From contig JAXMAF010000025.1 of assembly GCA_046350555.1 (NCBI GenBank), forward strand, positions 13,699 through 77,698: a stretch of DNA of 64,000 nt, written 5' to 3'. The DNA comes from JAXMAF01 sp046350555. Its GTDB lineage: Bacteria; Planctomycetota; Phycisphaerae; Phycisphaerales; SM1A02. The first letter of the stretch is position 1; each line of letters begins with the position of its first letter. Under the pieces are notes generated by a model that was not told where the DNA came from, searched no databases, and was given only the letters and a program-made list of their open reading frames with translations. Shown one piece after another: positions 17,668-25,872 of this stretch. The position numbers and the translations under genes are program-made.

Positions 17668-17996
17668 GGGTTACGCCTTCTTCTTCGCGGTTGATGGTGG
17701 CCGTCTTCGCAGCGGCTGCGCCGGCCGTCGTTGCGATCGGCGCCGCCGTCGCCATGGCCGCTCCTCTTCTTCGATCGTCCGCCGCCGCCCGCGGCGACGG
17801 GCGACTTCTCGCGCCGACGTCGGTTCGCCTCGGTCAGGACGCGGGCCAGGTCCTTGCGGGCCTTGCCCGACTGCGATGTGTCCTCGATCTTCTCCGTCAC
17901 CGCCTGGCTGCGCAGGTCGAAGAGTCGACGACGGAGCCGCAAGGTCTCCACCTTGATCTCCTCGTCGTTGAGCTTGTGTACTTCCTTGGTGTTCAT
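17664..17996 (-). CDS. rpmC: Large-subunit ribosomal protein uL29, C-terminus uncertain
   Basis: Residues 1-66 are clear L29: MNTKEVHKLNDEEIKVETLR, RLFDLRSQAVTEKIEDTSQS and RKDLARVLTEANRRRREKS. L29 sits at the tunnel exit and contacts SRP and trigger factor. The open frame continues to 110 residues with an Arg-rich end of odd composition. A different frame gives an Ala/Thr-rich tail, and a third gives TAKKKA with TAA at 17671-17673, just before the rpsQ start. The tail probably contains one or two indels and the true stop is likely 17671. The first 66 residues are reliable. Confidence 0.85.
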   Translation of the reverse strand: MNTKEVHKLNDEEIKVETLRLRRRLFDLRSQAVTEKIEDTSQSGKARKDLARVLTEANRRRREKSPVAAGGGGRSKKRSGHGDGGADRNDGRRSRCEDGHHQPRRRRRNP

Positions 17997-18120
17997 TGGA
18001 GTGCGGGGGAGGCGGGGGGCGGGGACGGAAACTCGGGACTGCGAATCGGTGGTGGCGGCGGCACCGGGGCGAGCGTGCGGCGAAGCCGCCGCGGAACGCC
18101 GGACAAACTCCTACACGCTC

Positions 18121-18537
18121 CTACACGGCGAGCCGTCGGCCGACGAATCGGCACCGGATCGGCATCTTGTGCGCAACACGGGCGAGGGCCTGCTTGGCGA
18201 GATCCTCGGGGACGCCGGCGATCTCGAAGAGCATCGTGCCCGGCTTCACGCGGGCCGCCCAGAACTCCGTCTCGGCCTTGCCCGTTCCCATTCGGGTCTC
18301 GAGCGGCTTCTTCGAGATCGGCTTGTCGGGGAAGACCCGGATGTAGACCTTGCCCTGCCGGCGCAGGAAGTGCTGCGCGGCGATGCGACCCGCCTCGAGC
18401 TGGCGCGCCGACACCCAGTGCGTGTCGAGGGCCTGAAGGCCGTAGTCGCCGAAGGAGACGTAGTTGCCGCGCGTCGCGTTGCCGCGCATGACGCCGCGCT
18501 GCTGCTTACGAAACTTGATCCGCTTTGGCATCAACAT
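18121..18537 (-). CDS. rplP: Large-subunit ribosomal protein uL16
   Basis: 138 residues, normal L16 length. MLMPKRIKFRKQQRGVMRGN is the start, and VSFGDYGLQALDTHWVSARQ, IRVFPDKPISKKPLETRMGT and GKAETEFWAARVKPGTMLFE are conserved. L16 lies near the A-site tRNA elbow and the peptidyl-transferase centre. It sits between rpsC and rpmC. Upstream of it, at 18060-18105, a short hairpin-like stretch (GCGGCGAAGCCGC) resembles the R1 layout. Confidence 0.96.
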   Translation of the reverse strand: MLMPKRIKFRKQQRGVMRGNATRGNYVSFGDYGLQALDTHWVSARQLEAGRIAAQHFLRRQGKVYIRVFPDKPISKKPLETRMGTGKAETEFWAARVKPGTMLFEIAGVPEDLAKQALARVAHKMPIRCRFVGRRLAV

Positions 18538-18669
18538 GGGAGGCAGGTCGGGTTAGGGCAGCGTGGGAGGGAGCGAGAGACGTTGCGAACGGTGAGAAGC
18601 GAACTGACGTTTCCGTGGCCGGGGCGGCGTGGCGCGGGCGGCGACTGGCGCGACCCGGGCATGGCCACG

Positions 18670-19371
18670 CTATCGACGTCCCCGGGCGCGAGCGCGGGCG
18701 CCGGCGGCGTTGGACTGGTTTTCGTCGACCTGGGCGCTGTACATGCCCTTGAAGACCCACACCTTGACGCCGATGGCGCCGCTGGTCGTGAAGCTGTGGA
18801 CCATCGCGTAGTCGACGTTCGCCTGGAGCGTCGAGAGCGGGATGGAGCCGAGGCGAGTGTCGAGGTTGCGCGACATCTCCGCGCCGCCGAGACGACCCGA
18901 GAGGAGGATGCGGACGCCCTTGGCGCCATTGTTCATGGCCGACTCGCATCGCTGCTTGAGCACGCGGCGGAAGTTGGCCCGCTTCTTGAGCTGCTCGCCG
19001 ATCGTCTCGGCGATGAGCTTGGCGTCCATGTCGGGGTTCGCGATCTCGATGATCTTGATCGCCACCTTGCGGCCGGTGAGAAGCTGGAGGTCGTTCGTGA
19101 GGCGCTCGATCTCCTGCCCCTTCGGGCCGACGACGAGCCCCGGCCTCGCGGTCTTCACGATCACCGTGAGCTCCTCGCGCGTGCGCTCGATGTGCACGTC
19201 GGAGACGGCCGCGAACGGCGGCGTCCGGTTGAGGCGCCGGTCGACGAACTTGCGGATCTTGTAGTCCTCCACCAGGAGCTCGCCGAAGAGCGCCTTGGGG
19301 GCGAACCACCGCGACTTGTGCGGCTCGGTGATGCCGACGCGGAAGCCGAAGGGATGCGTTTTCTGTCCCAT
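18670..19371 (-). CDS. rpsC: Small-subunit ribosomal protein uS3
   Basis: 233 residues from the ATG at 19369-19371. MGQKTHPFGFRVGITEPHKS is a typical start, the KH domain shows KTARPGLVVGPKGQEIERLT, and the C-terminal domain has GVRILLSGRLGGAEMSRNL and SFTTSGAIGVKVWVFKGMYS. S3 forms part of the mRNA entry site and helicase of the 30S head. The C-terminal tail is a short Ala/Arg stretch. The longer frame upstream overlaps rplV and is not used. Confidence 0.96.
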   Translation of the reverse strand: MGQKTHPFGFRVGITEPHKSRWFAPKALFGELLVEDYKIRKFVDRRLNRTPPFAAVSDVHIERTREELTVIVKTARPGLVVGPKGQEIERLTNDLQLLTGRKVAIKIIEIANPDMDAKLIAETIGEQLKKRANFRRVLKQRCESAMNNGAKGVRILLSGRLGGAEMSRNLDTRLGSIPLSTLQANVDYAMVHSFTTSGAIGVKVWVFKGMYSAQVDENQSNAAGARARARGRR

Positions 19372-19444
19372 GACGTGGTGTGCCTGAGTGCGAGCGGGGC
19401 GAGGTGTGGACGGTGTGCTGCTGTGGAAGGGATGCCGCGACGAG

Positions 19445-19780
19445 CTACGACTTGCGGGTGTCGACGGCGACCTGGATGTGGCTGGTGCGCTTGAGGATCT
19501 GATGGGCGCGACCGCGATCCTTCTGTTCGAACCGCTTGATCGTCGGGCCGCCATCGATCCGCGCGTCGCTCACGAAGAGCGACGCGACGTCGGCCTCGTT
19601 TTCCTCCGCGTTCGCGATGGCGCTCTGGAGCACGCCGCGCATGTAGTACGCGCCGCGCTTCTTGCACATCTGGAGCGCCGTGAGCGCGGCGTCGATGTCC
19701 ATGCCGCGGATCATGTCGGCGACGAGCCTCGCCTTCCGCGGAGCGATGCGAGCGAAGCGATGGGTGGCGATGTAGGACAT
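19445..19780 (-). CDS. rplV: Large-subunit ribosomal protein uL22
   Basis: 111 residues: MSYIATHRFARIAPRKARLV, ALTALQMCKKRGAYYMRGVL, QSAIANAEEN and the C-terminal RAHQILKRTSHIQVAVDTRK. In L22 the extended loop lines the exit tunnel. The loop here is KRFEQKDRGRAHQILKRTSH. It lies between rpsS and rpsC. Confidence 0.95.
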   Translation of the reverse strand: MSYIATHRFARIAPRKARLVADMIRGMDIDAALTALQMCKKRGAYYMRGVLQSAIANAEENEADVASLFVSDARIDGGPTIKRFEQKDRGRAHQILKRTSHIQVAVDTRKS

Positions 19781-19873
19781 GGCGGTGAGTGGGTCGGCGG
19801 TCGGTCGATCTTGGCGTGGCCCGGTCGCGGGGGAACGGCCTCGCGTGGTTGCTTGCGTTCGGTCCCTCGTGGA

Positions 19874-20170
19874 TCACCCACCGGCCTTGTCGCCGGCGGC
19901 CATCCCTTCCTTCTTGTTGGTGTGTCCGCGGAAGGTGCGGGTGAGCGCGAACTCTCCAAGGCGGTGACCGACCATGTCCTCGGTGCAGAAGACCTCGCTG
20001 AATTGGCGGCCGTTGTGGACCTGGAACGTGTATCCCACGAACTCCGGCACCACGGTGCACGCGCGCGCCCAGGTCTTGATGGGCATGCGACGACCGGCGG
20101 TCGACATCTTCTCCACCTTGCGGAAGAGCTTCTCGTCGACGAACGGACCTTTCTTGAGGGATCGGGACAT
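19874..20170 (-). CDS. rpsS: Small-subunit ribosomal protein uS19
   Basis: 98 residues: MSRSLKKGPFVDEKLFRKVE, then RMPIKTWARACTVVPEFVGY, FQVHNGRQFSEVFCTEDMVG and HRLGEFALTRTFRGHTNKKE. S19 pairs with S13 in the 30S head. It follows rplB after a spacer holding a heptamer repeat and precedes rplV. Confidence 0.96.
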   Translation of the reverse strand: MSRSLKKGPFVDEKLFRKVEKMSTAGRRMPIKTWARACTVVPEFVGYTFQVHNGRQFSEVFCTEDMVGHRLGEFALTRTFRGHTNKKEGMAAGDKAGG

Positions 20171-20196
20171 GGGGTGGGCGGGGGCGGGGGGAGGGT

Positions 20197-20245
20197 GGTT
20201 GCTGGTTACTGGTTATTGGTTACTGGTTACTGGTTACTGGATTCG
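20197..20245. repeat. Heptamer tandem repeat GGTTACT (about 7 units)
   Basis: Seven units lie between rplB and rpsS: GGTTGCT, GGTTACT, GGTTATT, GGTTACT three times, and a degenerate GGATTCG. It is a simple-sequence repeat inside the S10 operon and codes for nothing visible. It differs in sequence from the 8588-8636 repeat but has the same 7-bp period. Confidence 0.9.
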
Positions 20246-20295
20246 GTTTCCAGGGTCGGATCGTCGAGCGACGGGCCGGCAACCATGATCGGCGA

Positions 20296-21150
20296 TCACA
20301 GCTTCAACTGTCCGTAACGGACGCTGCGGCGACGACGGAGGATGCGCTTGTCCGAGGCCTTGCCGCGGCCGCGAGTGCGACCACCCTTGGCCTGCGTGCC
20401 GGCGGCGTTGCTGGGCTCCTGTCCACCCTTGGAGCGGCCTTCGCCGCCGCCGTGTGGGTGGCAGTGGTGGCTCATCGCCATGCCGCGCGTCGTCATGCGC
20501 CGGCCCATCCAGCGATTTCGGCCGGCCTTGCCGAGCTTGATGTTGCCGTGATCGAGGTTGCCGACCTGACCAACGGTCGCCCGGCAATCGATCGAAACCT
20601 GTCGAATCTCGCCCGACGGGAGGACCAGCGTCGCCCAGAGGCCTTCCTTGTTGGTGAGCCGCGCGCCGGAACCGGCCGATCGAACCAGGGTGCCGCCCTT
20701 GCGCGGCTCCATCTCGATGTTGTGGACCGTGAGGCCCGTGGGAATGTGCCGCAACGGCATGCAGTTGCCGGGCTTCGGGTCGAGCTGCTTGCCCGAGCTG
20801 AGCACCGTGTCGCCCGCGGTCACGCCCTTCGGCGCGAGGATGTAACGAAGCGTGCCATCCTCGTACTTCACCAGCGCGATGTGACACGACCGGTTCGGGT
20901 CGTACTCGATGCCGACCACCGTGCCGACCACGTCGTCCTTGGTGCGCCGGAAGTCGATCATGCGGTAGCGGCGCTTGTGTCCGCCACCTTGTCCGAGGAT
21001 CGTGCGCTTGCCCTGGTTGTTGTACGCGCCGGTCCGCGTGAGCGGGCGCAGCAGCGACTTCTCCGGACGCTTCTTGGTGACCTCGACATGCAGGTTCACG
21101 GAAGCGTTGCGCCGGCCGTTGTTGCAGGGTTTGTAGACGCGAATGGCCAT
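20296..21150 (-). CDS. rplB: Large-subunit ribosomal protein uL2
   Basis: 284 residues from MAIRVYKPCNNGRRN at 21150. The core has VVGIEYDPNRSCHIALVKYE, GDTVLSSGKQLDPKPGNCMP and GAIGxxxNIEM-like MLRHIPTGLTVHNIEMEPRK. The C-terminal catalytic-site region reads TRGMAMSHHCHPHGGGEGRS, where canonical L2 has GVAMNPVDHPHGGGEG; the His (HPHGGGEG) needed for peptidyl transfer is present. L2 bridges the subunits at the core of the 50S. An R1 pair lies between rplW and rplB. Confidence 0.96.
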   Translation of the reverse strand: MAIRVYKPCNNGRRNASVNLHVEVTKKRPEKSLLRPLTRTGAYNNQGKRTILGQGGGHKRRYRMIDFRRTKDDVVGTVVGIEYDPNRSCHIALVKYEDGTLRYILAPKGVTAGDTVLSSGKQLDPKPGNCMPLRHIPTGLTVHNIEMEPRKGGTLVRSAGSGARLTNKEGLWATLVLPSGEIRQVSIDCRATVGQVGNLDHGNIKLGKAGRNRWMGRRMTTRGMAMSHHCHPHGGGEGRSKGGQEPSNAAGTQAKGGRTRGRGKASDKRILRRRRSVRYGQLKL

Positions 21151-21336
21151 GGGAAGGAAGTCGAAGAGAAGAGAGGAGGGAGAAGCGAGAGAGGGAGGAC
21201 GAGGGCGAGGTGTCCGATGGCGAGGGCGAGGTGTCCGATGTCGATCACTTGCACTGATTGCACGACCGATGACTGTTCCCAACCTTCACACACACGCGTC
21301 CGTGAACCGCCTTGCCACGCGCCCGCCTCGCGAAAG

Positions 21337-21438
21337 CGAGTGTCGACCCGAAGGGTCGAACGGAGCGCTCCAACCAACCAGCCCACGCGCCCGCCTCACG
21401 AAAGCGAGTGTCGACCCGGAGGGTCGAACGGAGCGCTC
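21337..21438 (-). repeat. R1 hairpin elements, copies 6 and 7, with a compensated stem (after rplW)
   Basis: Two R1 copies, 21337-21370 and 21405-21438, are separated by 34 bp. Both have the stem CGACCC/GGGTCG in place of CGGCCC/GGGCCG: both arms changed together, so pairing is kept. Flanks CGAGTGT and AACGGAGCGCTC match the other copies. The end of copy 7 overlaps the rplW stop codon (TCA on the plus strand at 21437-21439). Confidence 0.88.
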
Positions 21439-21715
21439 AAAAAAGCTCGATCTTGTCCTCATGATGGATCTTGACGACGGCGCGCTTCACCGTCGGAAGC
21501 TGGACGGGGCCGTAGCGGAATCGACGAACCCGCCCCTTGCGGTTCTGCGTGGCGACCGAGACGACGCGCACCTTGTAGAGCTCCTCGACCGCCTGCCGGA
21601 TCTCCGTCTTGGTCGCGCGGGGATCGACCTGGAAGGCGTACCGGTGCAGCTCGTTCGAGGCGATCGTCGCCTTCTCGGTGACAAGGGGTCGCTTGATGAC
21701 GTCGGTGGCGAGCAT
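21437..21715 (-). CDS. rplW: Large-subunit ribosomal protein uL23
   Basis: 92 residues: MLATDVIKRPLVTEKATIAS is the L23 start, followed by RYAFQVDPRATKTEIRQAVE, LYKVRVVSVATQNRKGRVRR and a C-terminal KRAVVKIHHEDKIELF. L23 lies at the tunnel exit and docks trigger factor and SRP. It overlaps the rplD stop by one base (TAATG), so the two are coupled. Its stop codon lies inside the last R1 copy. Confidence 0.95.
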   Translation of the reverse strand: MLATDVIKRPLVTEKATIASNELHRYAFQVDPRATKTEIRQAVEELYKVRVVSVATQNRKGRVRRFRYGPVQLPTVKRAVVKIHHEDKIELF

Positions 21716-22368
21716 TACGCGGACTCCTTCTCGCTGGTCCAGCAGGTTCCGTCGAGGAAGGACTTGAGGGCGTCCTTGTCAACGACGAGATATCGGTGGT
21801 TGAGCAGCGCGAACGCGTTCAGTTGCTCGACGCGCACGACGTCCACGCCCTCGAGGTTGCGGGCCGAGAGGTAGGCGTTGCGATTGGCCCCGTCGATGGC
21901 GACCAGGCACGTGCGATCGACGCCGATGGCGTTGAGCACTGCGGCGAAGTCCTGCGTCTTCGGGGCCTTGAAGGTGAGGTCGACCAGGCACTTCACCTCG
22001 TTGTCGACCAGCTTCGCGAGCAGGGCGTTGCGGTTGGCGAGCCGGCGCATGTTCTTGGTCAGCGCCGTGCGGAACGCCTCGCGCCCGCGGAGCTTCGCGT
22101 GGCCCATGCCGCCGCCCTTGCGGACGTTGGTCCGGACGGCGCCGGCGCGGGCGTTGCCCGTGCCCTTCTGCTTGTACAGCTTGCGCGTCGATCCCTCGAC
22201 CATTCCGCGGTTCTTGGTCCGCGCGGATCCCTGCCGCTGGTTCGTGTGCGTGATGACGTACGCCTGCTTCAGCAGCGCCGGCCTCACCTCGGTGCCGAGG
22301 GTGGCGGGGTCGATGGACAGCGTCTCGACCTGCTTGCCTTCCTTGTTGTAGATCGGCAATTCGATCAT
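21715..22368 (-). CDS. rplD: Large-subunit ribosomal protein uL4
   Basis: 217 residues. The N-terminal MIELPIYNKEGKQVETLSID and the loop region QRQGSARTKNRGMVEGSTRK, KLYKQKGTGNARAGAVRTNV and RKGGGMGHAKLRGREAF are L4, whose loop lines the exit tunnel. The second half (RTCLVAIDGANRNAYLSARN, LEGVDVVRVEQLNAFALLNH) is also typical. In E. coli L4 represses the S10 operon. A 267-bp spacer separates it from rplC. Confidence 0.95.
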   Translation of the reverse strand: MIELPIYNKEGKQVETLSIDPATLGTEVRPALLKQAYVITHTNQRQGSARTKNRGMVEGSTRKLYKQKGTGNARAGAVRTNVRKGGGMGHAKLRGREAFRTALTKNMRRLANRNALLAKLVDNEVKCLVDLTFKAPKTQDFAAVLNAIGVDRTCLVAIDGANRNAYLSARNLEGVDVVRVEQLNAFALLNHRYLVVDKDALKSFLDGTCWTSEKESA

Positions 22369-22635
22369 CGTTCACCTTTGCTCCGTCGTCGACGCGTGAT
22401 CCGCGCGACGAAGGGTGCTCTCTGCCCGCCTGATCTCAGGCCGGTGCGGAGGCGACGGACCCGCGACATTGCGGATCGGCCGCTGAATTCGCCTCACCCT
22501 CCCGTTGGCAGTCACGGATCGCCAAGGGGCAGGGATGTTGACTCGGTTCGCTCGACATGTGGCACCATGTGGTTCACTCCGGTCCGTCGCGAGCGACGGC
22601 CATCGTGCCTGCATGGCCAGGCGGTGGCTGTGCGA
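22369..22635. other. Unusually long rplC-rplD spacer, no gene seen
   Basis: 267 bp separate rplC and rplD, which are normally a few bases apart. Neither strand shows a plausible coding frame. Short inverted repeats are present (ACATGTGGCACCATGTGG near 22553). No R1 or R2 copy and no T-run terminator is visible. It may hold an internal promoter or a regulatory leader for rplD, but nothing decisive was found. Confidence 0.4.
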
Positions 22636-23322
22636 TCAGCCGCCGGCCTGCTTGCGGGCCTTGTCCTTGAAGAGACGCCTCGGTGCCCTGACATAGACGA
22701 TGCCGGTGTTCGGGCCGGGCACGGCGCCCTTCACCAGCAGGAGATTGTTGGCCTCGTCGATGCTGACCAGGTCGAGGCTGCGGATCGTGACGCGGGCGTC
22801 ACCCATGTGGCCCGCCATCTTCTTGCCCTTCTTGATCTTGGCGCCGTGGCCGCGGTCGGTCGCGTAGCTTCCGATGGCGCCGGGCGACCGGTGCTTCCGC
22901 TCGGTGCCGTGCGACGCGCAGAGTCCCTTGAAGTGGTGGCGAACCATCACGCCTTGGAATCCCTTGCCCTTGCTCGTGCCGACCACGTCGACGAACTTGA
23001 GTCCTTCCATCGACTTCGCGGTGAGCTCCTGGCCGAGCTGGTACTGCTGCGCCTCGGCGTCGTCGGCGCACTGGATCTCGCGGTGGATGCGCTTCGGCGA
23101 CGTCCCGGCCTTCGCGTCGTGACCGATCAGGGCCATCGAGCTCCGGCGCGGCTTGATCTCCTCCATCGCGATCTGGACGGCGCTGTAGCCATCCGTCGCC
23201 GTGGTCTTGACCTGCGTCACGACGCATGGACCGGCGGCGATCACCGTCACCGGAATGTTCTTCCCGTCGGGGGTGAACATCCGCGTCATGCCGACTTTTC
23301 GTCCGATGATTGCTGCGGGCAT
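22636..23322 (-). CDS. rplC: Large-subunit ribosomal protein uL3
   Basis: 228 residues from MPAAIIGRKVGMTRMFTPDG. The L3 signature region KFVDVVGTSKGKGFQGVMVR, HHFKGLCASHGTERKHRSPG and KGKKMAGHMGDARVTIRSLD are all visible. L3 starts 50S assembly and reaches towards the peptidyl-transferase centre. The start at 23320-23322 lies 10 bp past the rpsJ stop. The C-terminus KARKQAGG is short and basic. Confidence 0.96.
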   Translation of the reverse strand: MPAAIIGRKVGMTRMFTPDGKNIPVTVIAAGPCVVTQVKTTATDGYSAVQIAMEEIKPRRSSMALIGHDAKAGTSPKRIHREIQCADDAEAQQYQLGQELTAKSMEGLKFVDVVGTSKGKGFQGVMVRHHFKGLCASHGTERKHRSPGAIGSYATDRGHGAKIKKGKKMAGHMGDARVTIRSLDLVSIDEANNLLLVKGAVPGPNTGIVYVRAPRRLFKDKARKQAGG

Positions 23323-23332
23323 GGCTGGGCTC

Positions 23333-23641
<309 letters not shown>

Positions 23642-23838
23642 TGAGGTCCCAAGAGGGTCGAAACGCTGCGGGTCATCGCGACGAGAATCGGTGCAGAACG
23701 AGCCGGCTCGCAACTTCGGGAACGCACGTCGCCGTCGCGGAATCATCCGCCGAGGCGCGGGTCGCCCGAAACTCCGGGCCGAAAGGCGATACAACGAGAT
23801 CAACGGACGAAAAGTCGCCCGAAACGGGGCGAATCGGA

Positions 23839-23866
23839 GATGATATCGGGAGCCGGGTGGGTGTCA
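23839..23866 (-). promoter_or_regulatory. Putative sigma70 promoter for the ribosomal cluster
   Basis: On the minus strand a perfect -35 TTGACA (23861-23866) and a -10 TATCAT (23839-23844, five of six consensus) are 16 bp apart, upstream of rpsJ. Transcription would begin near 23832 and leave a leader of roughly 190 nt before the rpsJ ATG. In this high-GC DNA such a match is unlikely by chance. The rest of the 572-bp gap to the divergent gene at 24214 shows nothing else clear. Confidence 0.6.
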
Positions 23867-24213
23867 AGGGCGGTCGATGAGTCCGTTGTGGGAGCGGGCC
23901 GCTGTGCGGTGGAGCCGCCGCTTCGCGATGGCGGGACCGGGGCCGAGGGCTCCGGGGTTGGAGCGCGAACGTGAACGGTGGCTTCCAATCCAGGGGTTCC
24001 AGTCCAGGGCTCCCAGTCCTCAGTACGCGTCCCGGATCCCGCAACCCCACCCATCCCACCGCCGCTCCAACCCCGGTCGCTCGGCCGGTTCGCCCGTGGC
24101 CGCCAAACGCACCTCTGGCGGCTTCGACTGCTACGCTCGAACCGACTCGCACGTGGCGAGTAATGCATGGCCAGCCGACGACACCCGGCCAGCCGACGAC
24201 ACCTCAACCGTTC

Positions 24214-25872
24214 ATGCCATCCCTCCTTCGCCTTGTCACCGTCTGCCTTGGTGCCGCGTGCGCGGCCGTGTCGCCGGCGCTGGCGCAGGTCTCGGTCACT
24301 CCCCCGCCGTCTCCCGCGCGGCCCGCGCCCCAAGGCGGCGGAGCGACCTCGTCGGTTCCCTTGGTGCCGGACCCGATCGTGCTGGAAGGGCTTGGACTCT
24401 CGATCCGGCCACCGATCGACGCGATCGTGGCCCGCGAGCTGAGTGGCGGCAACGTCTCCCTGCTGGTGGCGGAGCGATCGAAGGAGCCCCGTTGGCGCGT
24501 GCGGATCCAGCAATTGAGTGCGTCGATCGACACGCCGACCGCCACGATGGTCGTCCAGGACCATCTGAATCGACTGAACGCGGCGAAGGAGCCCTTCTCG
24601 GTGCTGGCTGCCGAGCCGGTGCGATTCGGCGGCACGCCCGGCGAGATGCTGGTCGTGCAACAGCGCGGGCGCGATGGACAACCGGTCGTGAACGGCTGGC
24701 TCGTGCTGCCGCGCGGCGGCCTGACCTTCACCGTCGCGACGATGGCGACGACGCCGACGGACCTGCCCGCGGCGCGGGCGGCGCTGGAGGCGATGCTTGG
24801 AACGATCGAACTTGCGGATCTCGACCAGCTCATCGCTCGCCGCGCCGATCGGCTCGAGGCCGGCGAGCGGGTCGTTTCGTCGTTCACCCCGGAGGTGTTG
24901 CGCCGACTCGTTGGCTTCGACGAGTGGTATCGGATGTATCGGCCCGCCGCCGCGGATGGGCGCGATGCGGGCTCGGCAACCGGATCGAATTCGAACGTCG
25001 GTCGTGGCCGGGATTCGGCCGGCGGGTCGAGCGGCGACCGGGAAGTCGGCTACATCCAGTTCCGGGTCGTCGAGGCGATGCGCGGCGAGCTCGATCCCAG
25101 CCGTCGCATCGACACGCTGCGCGGCGAGGAAGCGGAGCGGGGCCTCATGTTGATTGCCCGGAGCCGCGGACTGCTCTCGGATGATGGCGCTCGAACGTTG
25201 GACGTCGAGGCTCGGTATTGGATGGCGTGGGATCGATCGAGCGAAGCGTGGTCGTCGCGAAGCACGGAGCGCGAAGGGAAGTCGGTCCGCGCCTTCGCCC
25301 AGACGGGCGTGCGCAGCCCCGCGTCGCTTGGGCAGCCATCGGTGCTCACGGTTGTCAACGTCCGCGCCGGGGCGGCCCCGGACCCCGATGACAAGCCGAA
25401 GGAATGGGTCGTTCCGGGTCGCGCCTACCTCTGCATGCCGGAGGTCCTGCTCCTGGGCAACCTGCTCGCCGCCACACAGCCGCGCGACAGCGCACCGCCG
25501 AAGGAGCTCTCGTTCTTCTGGTTCGACACGAAGGGCGCGCGCATGCCGCAGCGGCTCGACCGCTGGCGACCCGAAGGCGATGGCTGGATCCTCACCACGC
25601 AGCCGGCCCTCGACGAACCGATCATCACCCAGACCTTCGATTCGAGCGGGCACCGTGTCAGGCGGAGCGATGCCGATGGCGTCGTCACCGAACGCATCGA
25701 TCCGGGCGCGCTGCTGGCCCTGTGGAAGTCGAAGGGGCTCTCGACGCGCGACGATCAGCCTCGCTCCGACGACCGGGGCTCGCGCGACCGGAATCTCCGC
25801 CTGCCGGGAGGACCGACGAAGGGCCCGGCCGGCGACGCGCCGCGACGCCCTGCGAGCGGTGGCTCGAGGTGA
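24214..25872 (+). CDS. Exported protein of unknown function
   Basis: 552 residues from the ATG at 24214, chosen because it gives a signal peptide MPSLLRLVTVCLGAACAAVS with cleavage after PALA-Q. The mature protein starts with a Pro-rich linker, then LEGLGLSIRPPIDAIVARE and a region WLVLPRGGLTFTVATMATT. A Gly/Ser-rich low-complexity stretch lies near residues 245-275, and the C-terminus is Arg/Pro/Gly-rich. I recognise no domain. It shares GTGA with the next gene (25869), so the two exported proteins are translationally coupled and probably act together in the periplasm or envelope. Confidence 0.7.
   Translation: MPSLLRLVTVCLGAACAAVSPALAQVSVTPPPSPARPAPQGGGATSSVPLVPDPIVLEGLGLSIRPPIDAIVARELSGGNVSLLVAERSKEPRWRVRIQQLSASIDTPTATMVVQDHLNRLNAAKEPFSVLAAEPVRFGGTPGEMLVVQQRGRDGQPVVNGWLVLPRGGLTFTVATMATTPTDLPAARAALEAMLGTIELADLDQLIARRADRLEAGERVVSSFTPEVLRRLVGFDEWYRMYRPAAADGRDAGSATGSNSNVGRGRDSAGGSSGDREVGYIQFRVVEAMRGELDPSRRIDTLRGEEAERGLMLIARSRGLLSDDGARTLDVEARYWMAWDRSSEAWSSRSTEREGKSVRAFAQTGVRSPASLGQPSVLTVVNVRAGAAPDPDDKPKEWVVPGRAYLCMPEVLLLGNLLAATQPRDSAPPKELSFFWFDTKGARMPQRLDRWRPEGDGWILTTQPALDEPIITQTFDSSGHRVRRSDADGVVTERIDPGALLALWKSKGLSTRDDQPRSDDRGSRDRNLRLPGGPTKGPAGDAPRRPASGGSR

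Noticed and set aside
20197..20245. Short direct repeats as CRISPR
   Set aside because: The 7-bp units are contiguous with no spacers; this is a simple-sequence repeat.
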